From contig NZ_LAYO01000110.1 of NCBI RefSeq assembly GCF_000980875.1, positions 98,385 to 162,384 of the forward strand: a stretch of 64,000 nt of DNA, in the 5' to 3' direction. Below the pieces are notes generated by a model. The model worked only from the letters and a program-made list of their open reading frames with translations, made no database searches and had not been told where the DNA came from. Shown here piece by piece: positions 18,365 to 28,455 of this stretch. Made by a program: the position numbers and the translations under genes. The stretch's first letter is position 1; each line of letters opens with the position of its first letter. This stretch comes from Leucobacter sp. Ag1 (GTDB lineage: Bacteria; Actinomycetota; Actinomycetes; Actinomycetales; Microbacteriaceae).

Positions 18365-20956
18365 ATGAGCGCGATCCCCGACAAGCCGGCACTCGAAGGC
18401 CTCGAAGCCAAGTGGGGCACGAGCTGGGAAGCCGAGGGCACCTACCGCTTCCCGCGCGAGGGGGCCGAGCGCAGCGAGGTCTACAGCATCGACACGCCTC
18501 CGCCCACCGCGTCGGGGTCCCTGCACGTCGGGCACGTGTTCTCCTACACGCACACCGACACGGTGGCGCGCTTCCAGCGCATGCGCGGCAAGCGCGTCTT
18601 CTACCCGATGGGCTGGGACGACAACGGTCTGCCGACCGAGCGCCGCGTGCAGAACTACTACGGCGTGCGCTGCGATCCCTCGCTCCCCTACGTCGAGGAC
18701 TTCGTCCCGCCGCACGAGGGCGGCGACGGCAAGAGCGTGAAGGCCGCCGACCAGCAGCCGATCTCGCGCCGCAACTTCATCGAGCTGTGCGAGCGCCTCA
18801 CGGTCGAGGACGAGAAGCAGTTCGAGGATCTCTGGCGCACGCTCGGCCTCTCGGTCGACTGGACGCAGACCTACCGCACCATCGGCGCCGACTCGATCCG
18901 CGCATCGCAGCTCGCCTTCCTCGGCAACATCGAGCGCGGCGAGGCCTACCAGGCCCAGGCTCCCACGCTGTGGGACGTCACCTTCCGCACCGCGGTCGCG
19001 CAGGCCGAGCTCGAGGATCGCGAGCAGCCCAGCGCCTACCACACGCTCGCGTTCCACCGGACGGACGGCGCGGGCGACATCCTCATCGACACCACGCGCC
19101 CCGAGCTGCTCGCCGCCTGCGTCGCGCTCGTCGCGCACCCCGACGACGAGCGCTTCAAGCCGCTCTTCGGCACCACCGTGCGCACCCCGATCTTCGGCGT
19201 CGAGGTGCCGATCGTCGCGCACCACCTCGCCCAGCAGGACAAGGGCACCGGAATCGCCATGATCTGCACCTTCGGGGACGTGACCGACGTCGTCTGGTGG
19301 CGCGAGCTCAACCTGCCGAACCGCGCGATCCTCGGCTTCGACGGCCGCGTGCTCGCCGAGGCCCCCGAGGCGATCACCAGCGAGGCCGGGCTCGACGCCT
19401 ACGCCCAGATCGCGGGTAAGACCGTGTTCAGCGCCAAGCAGACCATGGTCGAGCTGCTGCAGGCCTCCGGCGAGCTGCAGGGCGAGATCCGAAAGATCTC
19501 CCACCCCGTCAAGTTCTTCGAGAAGGGCGACAAGCCGCTCGAGATCGTCTCGACCCGCCAGTGGTACATCACGAACGGCGCGCGCGACGAGGACCTGCGC
19601 GAGCGCCTGCTCGCCCACGGTCGCGAGCTCGAGTGGCACCCCGACTTCATGCGGGTGCGCTACGAGAACTGGGTCGAGGGGCTGTCGGGCGACTGGCTGA
19701 TCTCGCGCCAGCGCTTCTTCGGCGTGCCGATCCCGGTCTGGTACCCGCTCGACGCCGAGGGCAACCCGGTCTTCGACCAGCCGATCGTCGCGACGAAGGA
19801 GCAGCTGCCCGTCGACCCGTCGAGCGATGTGCCCCCGGGCTACGACGCCGCGCAGCGCGGCCAGGCCGGCGGATTCGTCGGCGAGGTCGACGTCATGGAC
19901 ACCTGGGCGACCTCCTCGCTCACCCCGCAGCTCGCCGGCGGCTGGGAGCGCGATCCCGAGCTCTTCGAACTCGTCTTCCCGTTCAGCCTGCGCCCGCAGG
20001 GCCAGGACATCATCCGCACCTGGCTCTTCTCGACGCTGCTGCGCTCCGAGCTCGAGTCGGGGCGGCTCCCCTGGCAGCACGCCGGCATCTCGGGCTGGAT
20101 CCTGGATCCCGACCGCAAGAAGATGTCGAAGTCGAAGGGCAACGTCGTCACCCCGCTCGGCATGCTCGAGCAGCACGGTGCCGATGCGGTCCGCTACTGG
20201 GCGTCGTCCGCCAAGCTCGGCACCGACGCGGCCTTCGACCCGCAGAACCCGACCCAGATCAAGATCGGGCGCCGACTCGCGATCAAGCTGCTCAACGCCG
20301 CGAAGTTCACGCTCTCGTTCGACGCCTCCGGCGCCGGCACCGTGACCGAGGCCCTCGACCGCTCGATGCTCGCGTCGCTCGCGACCGTGATCGAGGACGC
20401 GACCCGCGCATTCGAGGCGTACGATCACGCTCGCGCGCTCGAGATCACCGAGTCGTTCTTCTGGACCTTCTGCGACGACTACCTCGAGCTCGTCAAGGAG
20501 CGCGCGCACGCCGGCAGCGGCCAGCCGCAGGCCTCCGCGGTCACCGCGCTGCGCCTGGCGCTCTCGGCGTTCATCCGCCTGCTGGCGCCGTTCCTCCCCT
20601 ACGCGACCGAAGAGACCTGGTCCTGGTTCAACGAGGGATCGGTGCACGTCGCCGCGTGGCCGCAGGCCGCCGAAGCGTCGGAGCCCGCGGGCCCCGACGC
20701 CGATCCCGGCCTGCTCGGACTCGTCGGCTCGGCGCTCGTCGGTATCCGCGGTGCCAAGACGGCCGCGAAGGCCTCGCAGAAGACGCCGGTCGAGCTCGCG
20801 GTCGTGCAGACGCCCGCGGCCGACCGCGACCGCCTGCAGCTCGCCGCCGACGACCTCAGCAAGGTCGGGCGCATCGCCGAGCTCCGCATCGAAGCGGCCG
20901 AGGTCGACGCTCCGACCGTCGCCGAGATCCGCCTCGAGGCTCCGGCCGAGGCCTGA
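18365..20956 (+). CDS. valS: Valyl-tRNA synthetase
   Basis: The 863-residue class I synthetase charges tRNA-Val and edits mischarged threonine. SIDTPPPTASGSLHVGHVFS carries the HIGH motif (HVGH at 54–57), and KMSKS lies at 586–590 in KKMSKSKGNVVTP. The editing CP1 domain is between them and the anticodon-binding domain follows. The C-terminal arm is short. The leader is 164 nt or less with a TAGACT box near 18256, but no T-box consensus is present, unlike ileS. The two small downstream genes follow closely and may be co-transcribed. Confidence 0.97.
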   Translation: MSAIPDKPALEGLEAKWGTSWEAEGTYRFPREGAERSEVYSIDTPPPTASGSLHVGHVFSYTHTDTVARFQRMRGKRVFYPMGWDDNGLPTERRVQNYYGVRCDPSLPYVEDFVPPHEGGDGKSVKAADQQPISRRNFIELCERLTVEDEKQFEDLWRTLGLSVDWTQTYRTIGADSIRASQLAFLGNIERGEAYQAQAPTLWDVTFRTAVAQAELEDREQPSAYHTLAFHRTDGAGDILIDTTRPELLAACVALVAHPDDERFKPLFGTTVRTPIFGVEVPIVAHHLAQQDKGTGIAMICTFGDVTDVVWWRELNLPNRAILGFDGRVLAEAPEAITSEAGLDAYAQIAGKTVFSAKQTMVELLQASGELQGEIRKISHPVKFFEKGDKPLEIVSTRQWYITNGARDEDLRERLLAHGRELEWHPDFMRVRYENWVEGLSGDWLISRQRFFGVPIPVWYPLDAEGNPVFDQPIVATKEQLPVDPSSDVPPGYDAAQRGQAGGFVGEVDVMDTWATSSLTPQLAGGWERDPELFELVFPFSLRPQGQDIIRTWLFSTLLRSELESGRLPWQHAGISGWILDPDRKKMSKSKGNVVTPLGMLEQHGADAVRYWASSAKLGTDAAFDPQNPTQIKIGRRLAIKLLNAAKFTLSFDASGAGTVTEALDRSMLASLATVIEDATRAFEAYDHARALEITESFFWTFCDDYLELVKERAHAGSGQPQASAVTALRLALSAFIRLLAPFLPYATEETWSWFNEGSVHVAAWPQAAEASEPAGPDADPGLLGLVGSALVGIRGAKTAAKASQKTPVELAVVQTPAADRDRLQLAADDLSKVGRIAELRIEAAEVDAPTVAEIRLEAPAEA

Positions 20957-20986
20957 GCCGGGGCTTCCGGCAGAGGAGAAGACAGC

Positions 20987-21232
20987 ATGCAGCTCGGGAC
21001 GCGTTGGCGGGTGGGTCAGCCCCCGCACGCCAGCGTCCCGGGCGCCCTGCTGCCCCTGATCGCCGCGGCTGAGCGGCAGCACCCCGAAGCGTCCGCGTGG
21101 ACGCTGACCTGGCTCGAGGGACGCCCCCGGTGCGCCCTCGACGACCTGCTGCTCGTCACCCTCGACGGCACCGAGTCGCTGCGCGCCTCCGCGGACGCGC
21201 CCGACGAGGACGATGACGATTGGTTGAGCTGA
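20987..21232 (+). CDS. Small conserved-looking hypothetical protein
   Basis: This 81-residue protein starts at an ATG preceded by AGAGGAGAAG, 30 nt after the valS stop. It begins MQLGTRWRVGQPPHASVPGA, is mostly predicted alpha/beta without membrane segments, and ends in a strongly acidic run (DEDDDDWLS). I do not recognise the family; the good ribosome site and tight spacing argue that it is a real gene co-transcribed with valS. Confidence 0.7.
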   Translation: MQLGTRWRVGQPPHASVPGALLPLIAAAERQHPEASAWTLTWLEGRPRCALDDLLLVTLDGTESLRASADAPDEDDDDWLS

Positions 21233-21239
21233 GCATCCC

Positions 21240-21800
21240 ATGAAGCATTCGACTGTTCCCGCAACGCGCCGTCCGGTCGGCCCCCGCCGCGTGACCGCGG
21301 CGGTCGCGATAGCGCTGTGCCTGTCGGTCCCGCTCGCACTCACCGCGTGCGCACCCGAGCCCGGTGCGGGCGGGGGGGTCTCGCAGGACAAGCCCGGGAA
21401 CAGCAGCACCAAGGGCGGTGGCGGGGACGCTTCGGGGTCGAGCTGGTCGAAGCCGAAGCACGAACCCGACATCGCCAAGCAGAAGACCCTGCCGAAGGGG
21501 TTCCCGACGGATGCGTTCGCCGTGCCGAAGAGCGCGACGATCGACGATGCGGGCGAGCGCGGCCCCGGTGTCTGGTTCGTCGTGCTGTCTGCGAAGGACC
21601 GCGCTGCGGCGGATGCGCTGTGGGCCGAGGTGATCTCGACGAATGGCTTCGCCGAGCAGGATGCGGCCGAGACGCCGGAGGGCGGCCGTTCAGCGACCCT
21701 GTCGAATACGCGGCTGACCGTGCAGGCTCTCACCCTGCCGGGCGACGGCGGGGCCGTGCTGCTCAGCTACGACCTCTCGACTCCGCCGCCGTCCGAATAG
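21240..21800 (+). CDS. Predicted lipoprotein of unknown function
   Basis: This 186-residue secreted protein has an Arg-rich n-region (TRRPVGPRR), a hydrophobic core and a lipobox ALTAC with lipidated Cys 37. A Gly/Ser linker (about residues 41–65) leads to a small mature domain containing PKGFPTDAFAVP and VWFVVLSAKDRAAADALWAE. It starts 7 nt after the preceding small gene, so it is probably in the valS transcription unit. It converges on clpX. Function unknown. Confidence 0.8.
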   Translation: MKHSTVPATRRPVGPRRVTAAVAIALCLSVPLALTACAPEPGAGGGVSQDKPGNSSTKGGGGDASGSSWSKPKHEPDIAKQKTLPKGFPTDAFAVPKSATIDDAGERGPGVWFVVLSAKDRAAADALWAEVISTNGFAEQDAAETPEGGRSATLSNTRLTVQALTLPGDGGAVLLSYDLSTPPPSE

Positions 21801-21821
21801 GAACCCGACCGCGGCAGCGGC

Positions 21822-23096
<1,275 letters not shown>

Positions 23097-23175
23097 GCGA
23101 CGTCCCCTTTCGGATCGGTGTGGTTCGATGTTCTCGAGCCTAACCCGCACCACCGACATTGCCGCCGGCGGCACG

Positions 23176-23208
23176 CCGCGGCCCGACGCCGGTGGCGTCG
23201 GGCCGCGG
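23176..23208 (-). terminator. Terminator after the clpP1–clpP2 operon
   Basis: A perfect 15-bp GC-rich stem (23176–23190 with 23194–23208) has a 3-nt loop and begins a few bases past the clpP2 stop codon, between clpP2 and clpX. Confidence 0.75.
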
Positions 23209-23214
23209 GGACGG

Positions 23215-23895
23215 TCAGGATCCGAGCACTGCCTGCGGGTTCTTCCGGCTGGTGAGCACCTGGTCGACCAGACCGTACTCGAGCGCCTCGTCGGCGCTCA
23301 GGATCTTGTCGCGATCGATGTCCTGGTGCACCTGCTCGGGAGTGCGGTTCGAGTGCTTCGACAGCGTCTCCTCCAGCCACTCACGCATGCGCATGATCTC
23401 GCGCGCCTGGATCTCGATGTCCGAAGCCTGGCCGTGACCGCCCTGGCCCGACGAGGGCTGGTGGATCAGCACACGGGCGTTCGGCAGCGCGAGGCGCTTG
23501 CCGGGCGTGCCGCCCGCGAGCAGGACCGCCGCTGCCGAGGCCGCCTGGCCGAGGCACACCGTCTGCACGTGGGGGCGGATGTACTGCATCGTGTCGTAGA
23601 TCGCCGTCATCGCGGTGAACGAGCCACCGGGAGAGTTGATGTACATGGTGATGTCGCGCTCGGTGTCCTGGCTCTCGAGGACGAGGAGCTGCGCCATCAC
23701 GTCGTCGGCCGACGCGTCGTCGACCTGCACGCCGAGGAAGATGATGCGATCCTCGAACAGCTTGGCGTAGGGGTCCTGGCGCTTGTAGCCGTAGGCCGTG
23801 CGCTCCTCGAAGGAGGGCAGCACGTAGCGGGACTCGGGCATGAGCAGACCGGAACCGCCGGCCTGCGGCAGAGAAGGCATCTGCGGGGTGTTCAT
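23215..23895 (-). CDS. clpP2: ATP-dependent Clp protease proteolytic subunit 2
   Basis: This 226-residue serine peptidase has catalytic Ser 120 in [10 protein letters not shown], His 145 in LIHQPSSG and an Asp in the DIDRD stretch near 192–194. The N-terminus is long (about 45 residues before the core) and ends in the [15 protein letters not shown] segment typical of actinobacterial ClpP2, where it forms a two-ring tetradecamer with ClpP1. The start at 23895 lies 25 nt after the clpP1 stop with GGAGAGAA upstream, so the two subunits are made from one transcript. Confidence 0.96.
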   Translation of the reverse strand: MNTPQMPSLPQAGGSGLLMPESRYVLPSFEERTAYGYKRQDPYAKLFEDRIIFLGVQVDDASADDVMAQLLVLESQDTERDITMYINSPGGSFTAMTAIYDTMQYIRPHVQTVCLGQAASAAAVLLAGGTPGKRLALPNARVLIHQPSSGQGGHGQASDIEIQAREIMRMREWLEETLSKHSNRTPEQVHQDIDRDKILSADEALEYGLVDQVLTSRKNPQAVLGS

Positions 23896-23920
23896 TGAAG
23901 TTCTCTCCTGGTTCCGCTGG

Positions 23921-24505
23921 CTACTTGCTGGTTCCGCCGCCGCCGACCACGTCGGAGGCCGAATCGCGGATGAAGTCGACGAAGCCGTACTCGAGCGCCT
24001 CGTCGGCGGTGAACCAGCGGTCACGGTCGCCGTCGGCGTTGATCTGCTCGACCGTCTTGCCGGTCTGGGAGGCGGTGATCTCGGCCAGGCGGTTCTTCAT
24101 CGAGGTGATGAGCTGCGCCTGGGTCTGGATGTCGCTCGCCGTGCCGCCGAAGCCGCCGTGCGGCTGGTGCAGGAGCACGCGGGCGTTCGGCGTGATGTAG
24201 CGCTTGCCCTTGGTACCGGCGGTCAGCAGGAACTGGCCCATCGACGCCGCCATGCCGATGCCGACGGTGACGATGTCGTTCGGCACGAAGCTCATCGTGT
24301 CGTAGATCGCCATGCCCGCGGTGATCGAACCGCCGGGCGAGTTGATGTAGAGGTAGATGTCGGCCTCGGGGTCCTCGGCCGCGAGCAGCAGGATCTTCGC
24401 GCAGATCTCGTTCGCGTTGTCGTCGCGGACCTCGGATCCCAGCCAGATGATCCGATCCTTGAGCAGGCGCTCGAACACGCTGTTCGGCGTCGTCTGTTCT
24501 GCCAT
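23921..24505 (-). CDS. clpP1: ATP-dependent Clp protease proteolytic subunit 1
   Basis: The subunit has 194 residues with catalytic Ser 88 ([11 protein letters not shown]), His 113 ([11 protein letters not shown]) and an Asp near 158–160 (ADGDRD). The core [18 protein letters not shown] and the [17 protein letters not shown]-terminal region are classic ClpP. It is the first gene of the clpP1–clpP2 pair. The tig gene upstream ends in its own terminator, so a clp promoter should lie between 24506 and 24597, probably responsive to proteotoxic stress as in other actinobacteria. Confidence 0.97.
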   Translation of the reverse strand: MAEQTTPNSVFERLLKDRIIWLGSEVRDDNANEICAKILLLAAEDPEADIYLYINSPGGSITAGMAIYDTMSFVPNDIVTVGIGMAASMGQFLLTAGTKGKRYITPNARVLLHQPHGGFGGTASDIQTQAQLITSMKNRLAEITASQTGKTVEQINADGDRDRWFTADEALEYGFVDFIRDSASDVVGGGGTSK

Positions 24506-24597
24506 GCGTGGCTCCATTCGATCTCGGTGTGATTCGAGGCTACCGACTCACGGGCCCCTCGACGCCCATGTTCGCCCTGGGCACACAGGCGGAAACG

Positions 24598-24633
24598 CAG
24601 AGGATCCCCGGTCCGCAGACCGGGGATCCTCTG
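24598..24633 (-). terminator. Intrinsic terminator downstream of tig
   Basis: A perfect 16-bp inverted repeat (24598–24613 with 24618–24633, 4-nt loop) lies directly after the tig stop codon on the minus strand. Confidence 0.8.
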
Positions 24634-24651
24634 AGCGTGCAGTGCGTCGCC

Positions 24652-26148
24652 TTACTCGGCGGCGGCCTCCGCAGCGGCCTTCTTCGCGGCGCGGGTCGCA
24701 GCGGCCTTCTTGGCGGCTGCCGAACGAGCGGCCTTCTTGGCCTCCTCGTCGTCATCGCCCGCAGCCTCGGCGGCCTTCTTGGCCGGAGCCTTCTTGGCCG
24801 GAGCCTTCTTGGCGGCCGGCTTCTTCTCCTCGGCGGGGGCCTCGGCCTCGTCGGCCGACTCCTCGCCGTTGTCGACCGCGGTGAACTCGGCCAGATCGAC
24901 GGCCTTGCCGTCCTGGTCGACGACCTCGGCCTTGGCGAGGGCGATCGCGAGCGCCTTGTTGCGGGTCACCTCGGCGACGATGATGCCCATCTGGCCGCCC
25001 TGGCTGAGCGCCTGGATGAACTGGCCGGGCTCCATGCCGTACTGCTGAGCCGACTGGAAGATGTACTGCGAGAGCTCGGCCTCGGTCGGGGTGACCTCCT
25101 CCGCCTCGACGATCGCGTCGAGCAGGAGCTGCAGCTGGAGCTGCTTCTCCGAGGACTCGCGGACCTCTGCGCGGTGCTCGTCGTCCTCGAGGCGTCCTTC
25201 GCCCTCGAGGTGACGGTGCACCTCGTCCTCGACGAGCTCCTCCGAGATCGGGATCCCGGCCTGCTCGATGAGGGTCTCGGTGAAGAGGTCGCGTGCCTGG
25301 CGGCCCTGCGCGAACACGGCGGCCTGGGCGACCTGCTCGGCGAGGCTCTCGCGGAGCTCCGCGACGGTGTCGAACTCGCTTGCGAGCTGCGCGAAGTCGT
25401 CGTCCGCCTCGGCGAGCTTGCGCTCCTTGACGGCGGTGACGGTCACGGCGACCTCGGCATCCTGGCCCTCGTACTCGCCGCCGAGCAGCTGCGAGGTGAA
25501 GGTGGTGGCCTCACCGGCGGTGAGGGTGTCGATCGCCTCGTCGAGCCCGACGAGCATGTTGCCCGCGCCGACCTCGTAGGAGACGCCCTGGGCCTGGTCG
25601 ACCTCGGTGCCGTCGATGGTGGCGGTCAGGTCGATCTCGACGAAGTCGCCCTTCGAAGCGGCGCGCTCGACGGTCTCGAGGGTGCCGAAGCGCTCGCGGA
25701 GCTTGTCCAGCTCGGCGTCGACCGCGTCGTCGCCGACCTCGGCGTTGTCGACGGTCAGCTTGAGGCCGTCGTACTTGGGGACGGTGAAATCGGGGCGGAC
25801 CTCGACCTCGAACGCGAGCACGACCTCGCTCTTCGGGTCCTTCAGGTCGATCCACTGCTCGACGTCGGCGGTCGGGCGGCCCATGGGGCGCACATCGGAC
25901 TCGGCGACGGCGGCCTGGTAGAACTCGTCGAGCGACGAGTTGACGGCCTGCTCGACGACGGCCTCGCGGCCGACGCGCTGGTCGATGATCGGCGCGGGGA
26001 CCTTGCCCTTGCGGAAGCCGGGGATCGACACCTGCTCCGAGATGGTCTTGTAGGCGCCCTTGAGGTGCGGCTCGAGCTCGTCCATGGTGAGCGCGACCGT
26101 CAGCTTGACTCGGGTCGGCGTGAGCTTCTCAGCGTTCGTCTTCGGCAA
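24652..26148 (-). CDS. tig: Trigger factor, with long Lys/Ala-rich C-terminal tail
   Basis: This ribosome-associated chaperone and peptidyl-prolyl isomerase has 498 residues. The ribosome-binding signature GFRKGKVP lies at 44–51 and an FKBP-type domain around 150–240. The helical C-terminal chaperone arms follow to about residue 430. The start is TTG, supported by GAGAGG 7 nt upstream and by the family N-terminus. The last ~60 residues are low-complexity repeats of KKAPAKKA and [13 protein letters not shown] type interrupted by an acidic DDDEE, resembling histone-H1-like tails; this extension is unusual for trigger factors and may bind nucleic acid or ribosomes. Confidence 0.95.
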   Translation of the reverse strand: MPKTNAEKLTPTRVKLTVALTMDELEPHLKGAYKTISEQVSIPGFRKGKVPAPIIDQRVGREAVVEQAVNSSLDEFYQAAVAESDVRPMGRPTADVEQWIDLKDPKSEVVLAFEVEVRPDFTVPKYDGLKLTVDNAEVGDDAVDAELDKLRERFGTLETVERAASKGDFVEIDLTATIDGTEVDQAQGVSYEVGAGNMLVGLDEAIDTLTAGEATTFTSQLLGGEYEGQDAEVAVTVTAVKERKLAEADDDFAQLASEFDTVAELRESLAEQVAQAAVFAQGRQARDLFTETLIEQAGIPISEELVEDEVHRHLEGEGRLEDDEHRAEVRESSEKQLQLQLLLDAIVEAEEVTPTEAELSQYIFQSAQQYGMEPGQFIQALSQGGQMGIIVAEVTRNKALAIALAKAEVVDQDGKAVDLAEFTAVDNGEESADEAEAPAEEKKPAAKKAPAKKAPAKKAAEAAGDDDEEAKKAARSAAAKKAAATRAAKKAAAEAAAE

Positions 26149-26214
26149 TTTGGCCTCTCAGTGATCGGATTCGTACGCAGCTAGCGGCGTGGTCGGACTC
26201 TGTGCAGGTCCGAG

Positions 26215-26289
26215 TCGGGGCGACAGGATTCGAACCTGCGACCTCCCGCTCCCAAAGCGGGCGCTCTAGCCAAGCTGAGCTACGCCCCG
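26215..26289 (-). tRNA. tRNA-Pro (anticodon TGG)
   Basis: A 75-nt cloverleaf on the minus strand has acceptor CGGGGCG/CGCCCCG, a D arm with GCTCAGCTTGGC, anticodon stem CCCGC/GCGGG with loop TTTGGGA, and T arm GCAGGTTCGAATCCTGT. CCA is not encoded. Confidence 0.95.
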
Positions 26290-26423
26290 AAACCCGCGGG
26301 TTCCGGGTGACCGCGGCCCAGTTCTCGCGCACGCGAGAGCGTGCGCGAGTACGGCTGTGCGGACAACCGCAGGCAAGTCTAGCCGAAAACGCGTGCGGGA
26401 TCGCCCGAAACGGCACCGAAACG

Positions 26424-26453
26424 ACGAGAGCCCCGCTTTAGCGGGGCTCTCGT
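26424..26453 (-). terminator. Terminator after tRNA-Gly
   Basis: A perfect 13-bp stem (26424–26436 with 26441–26453) with a TTTA/TAAA loop lies 28 nt downstream of the tRNA-Gly 3' end, separating it from tRNA-Pro. Confidence 0.75.
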
Positions 26454-26480
26454 GCGGCCCGGGCCGACCGGACGGAACAG

Positions 26481-26551
26481 AGGGGATGACGGGAATCGAA
26501 CCCGCGTAATCAGTTTGGAAGACTGAGGCTCTACCATTGAGCTACATCCCC
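26481..26551 (-). tRNA. tRNA-Gly (anticodon TCC)
   Basis: This 71-nt cloverleaf on the minus strand has acceptor GGGGATG/CATCCCC, anticodon stem TCAGT/ACTGA around CTTCCAA, and T arm GCGGGTTCGATTCCCGT with discriminator T. Confidence 0.95.
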
Positions 26552-26640
26552 GTGGTCGGGGCGTTCACCGCGACCGGGGCGTGCCGAAGCACTCGACCGA
26601 TACTAGTGCACTCCCGGCGCCGATCGGAAACCGTGGCGTG

Positions 26641-27222
26641 TCATTCGGCTCGCGCAGCCGGATTCCCGGGCGCGGCGAGCGGCGCATCGACCGCCGCTCG
26701 GTGCGCCGCCGTGTGCCCGATGTAGATCTCCGCGTTGCGCCGCACGCTCTCGCGCTCGGCGGCAGTGAGCTCGCGGACGACCCGCGCCGGCACCCCCGCG
26801 ACGAGGGAGTTCGGCGGGATGATCCGGCCCTGCGGCACGAGCGCACCGGCCGCCACCAGGGATCCCTCCCCCACGACCGCTCCGCTCAGCACGGTCGCGT
26901 TCATGCCGATGAGGCAGCCGTCCTCCACGGTCGCGGCGTGCACGACCGCGTTGTGCCCCACCGAGACGCGATCCCCGATCACCGCACCGTGCGCGGCCTC
27001 GGTGTGCACCGCCACGCCGTCCTGGAAGTTGCTGTCGCGTCCGACCGAGATCGAGTTGGAGTCGCCGCGGAGCACCGCGTTGTACCAGACGCTGCTGCCG
27101 GGCCCGAGGGCGACGGCGCCGACGACGACCGCACCCGGCGCGATCCACGCGGAATCATGGATCCGCGGTGCACGCTCGGGATCCAGGGCGATGACGGTTC
27201 CGGTTCGCTCGACGCTGCTCAC
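26641..27222 (-). CDS. Gamma-carbonic-anhydrase-like hexapeptide-repeat protein
   Basis: The product (193 residues) is a left-handed beta-helix of hexapeptide repeats (VVVGAVALGPGSSVWYNAVL and onward) with the gamma-CA features R-G-D, N-F-Q-D and three metal-type His: H in AVHTEA, and two in SVGHNAVVHAATV. It ends in an alpha-helix (VRELTAAERESVRRNAEIYIGH). Likely a zinc trimer; whether it hydrates CO2 or acts on acyl groups cannot be told. The GTG at 27222 is preceded by AGAGAGGGAG. The frame stays open upstream, but that part merely translates the tRNA-Asn gene and its terminator and should not be annotated as protein. Confidence 0.88.
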   Translation of the reverse strand: MSSVERTGTVIALDPERAPRIHDSAWIAPGAVVVGAVALGPGSSVWYNAVLRGDSNSISVGRDSNFQDGVAVHTEAAHGAVIGDRVSVGHNAVVHAATVEDGCLIGMNATVLSGAVVGEGSLVAAGALVPQGRIIPPNSLVAGVPARVVRELTAAERESVRRNAEIYIGHTAAHRAAVDAPLAAPGNPAARAE

Positions 27223-27338
27223 GGGTGCTCCCTCTCTGCGCGGGTCGGCGGCGACGGCGCGATTCGATCCTACGGGCGCGCGGCGGGTATCGCGTTCGAA
27301 GAAACCGGGCGCCGACGGTGGCCGGTCGCAGATACGAC

Positions 27339-27369
27339 GAAACCCCCACCCGGTGCGGGTGGGGGTTTC
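27339..27369 (-). terminator. Terminator after tRNA-Asn
   Basis: A 14-bp perfect stem (27339–27352 with 27356–27369, GTG loop on the plus strand) directly follows the tRNA-Asn 3' end. Confidence 0.8.
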
Positions 27370-27374
27370 TCTTG

Positions 27375-27447
27375 CTCCCCCGGCTGGGCTCGAACCAGCG
27401 ACATCCTGATTAACAGTCAAGCGCTCTGCCAACTGAGCTACAGGGGA
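27375..27447 (-). tRNA. tRNA-Asn (anticodon GTT)
   Basis: This is a 73-nt cloverleaf on the minus strand: acceptor TCCCCTG/CGGGGGA with discriminator G, D arm GCTCAGTTGGCAGAGC, anticodon loop CTGTTAA and T arm GCTGGTTCGAGCCCAGC. Confidence 0.95.
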
Positions 27448-27538
27448 TCATTGCCGAAGCAACCCCTCTAGCTTACCCAGCGTCTCGCGCGCAGTGCAAA
27501 TCCAGGCCATCTCCGCGTGCCGCCCGGGCGCGCCCGCG

Positions 27539-28387
27539 CTATTCGTCGGCGATCTCGTCGTAGGCGGTCGCCCGCAGCGCCTGCGCGAGCTGCTGCACGT
27601 AGACGTGATCGGCCTGCCGGAAGATCGCGTTGATGTCGTCGTGGCCGACCACGCGCCCCTGCTGCATGACGAGCACGTCCTGCACGAGCGCCTCCAGCAT
27701 GCCGATGTCGTGACTGATCAGCACGAGGGTCGCGCTGCTGCGCTCGCGGTACCAGCGGAGCAGATCCACGATCCGCGGCCGGCTGTTCGCGTCGACGCCG
27801 AGCGTCGGCTCGTCGGCGACGAGCACGGGCGGGTTCAGCATGAGCGACCGCATCACCGCAACGCGCTGCCGCTGCCCCTTCGAGAGCTCGTACGGGTACT
27901 CCTGCAGCTTGCTCAGCGGCAGGCCGACGATGTCCATCATCTCGGCGATTACGGCGCCGAGCTCGTCCCGGTCGAAGTCCTTGGTGCGCTCGACGATCGG
28001 CCCGAAGAGAATGTCTCCGACGTTCAGCTCGGGCGGCAGGGTGGCGCCCGCGTCCTGCGCGAGATGCCCCACGTAGGCGGTCAGCCGCGCGGCACCGCGT
28101 CGGTTGAGCCGCCGCATCGAGGTGCCGAGGACGTGGGCGTCGCCGCCCGTCGCCCGGATCCGCGCCGACTTGTCCCCCGTGTCCTTCGCCCGCCCCGCGA
28201 GGAAGCGCGCGAGCGTGGACTTGCCCGATCCGCTCTCGCCGAGCAGCGCGAGCACCTCGCCGCGCCGCACGTCGAAGCTGACCCCCTCGACCGCGTGGAA
28301 CGAGCGGCCTCCGCCGTGAGCGGGATAGCTGAGCGAGAGATCGGAGACGTGGATCGCCGGATCCGCGTCGAGGTCGACGCCTGCCAC
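27539..28387 (-). CDS. Orphan ABC ATP-binding protein of the oligopeptide/nickel importer class
   Basis: The 282-residue ABC protein has Walker A GESGSGKST, a LSKGQRQRVAVMRSL signature, Walker B PPVLVADEPTLGVD and H-loop VLISHDIGML. The layout resembles DppF/OppF-type ATPases, including the NVGDILFGPI Q-loop-side segment, but it lacks the C-terminal oligopeptide domain and there is no permease or binding-protein gene near it. The start is GTG at 28387 with AAGGAG 7 nt upstream. It lies between tRNA-Asn and dnaG on the same strand as both. It may energise a transporter encoded elsewhere. Confidence 0.85.
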   Translation of the reverse strand: MAGVDLDADPAIHVSDLSLSYPAHGGGRSFHAVEGVSFDVRRGEVLALLGESGSGKSTLARFLAGRAKDTGDKSARIRATGGDAHVLGTSMRRLNRRGAARLTAYVGHLAQDAGATLPPELNVGDILFGPIVERTKDFDRDELGAVIAEMMDIVGLPLSKLQEYPYELSKGQRQRVAVMRSLMLNPPVLVADEPTLGVDANSRPRIVDLLRWYRERSSATLVLISHDIGMLEALVQDVLVMQQGRVVGHDDINAIFRQADHVYVQQLAQALRATAYDEIADE

Positions 28388-28455
28388 GCAGGACTCCTTC
28401 CACCGGTGGATGTCGGTACTCGCAGCAGCCTACGGCACGGTCGCGCCGCGCCGGT

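Noticed and set aside
18242..21733. Very long minus-strand frame (1163 codons) opposite valS
   Set aside because: It is an antisense shadow of valS and the lipoprotein gene; no ribosome site or family motif.
26129..26441. Frames over the tRNA-Pro region that read like protein (GATGFEPATSRSQSG, GSSAWLERPLWEREVAGSNP)
   Set aside because: These are the well-known spurious peptides obtained by translating tRNA genes.
27223..27432. Open frame extending the carbonic-anhydrase-like protein by 70 residues (starting MAERLTVNQDVAGSSPAGG)
   Set aside because: This is translation of the tRNA-Asn gene, its terminator and the leader; the GTG at 27222 with a good ribosome site is the real start.
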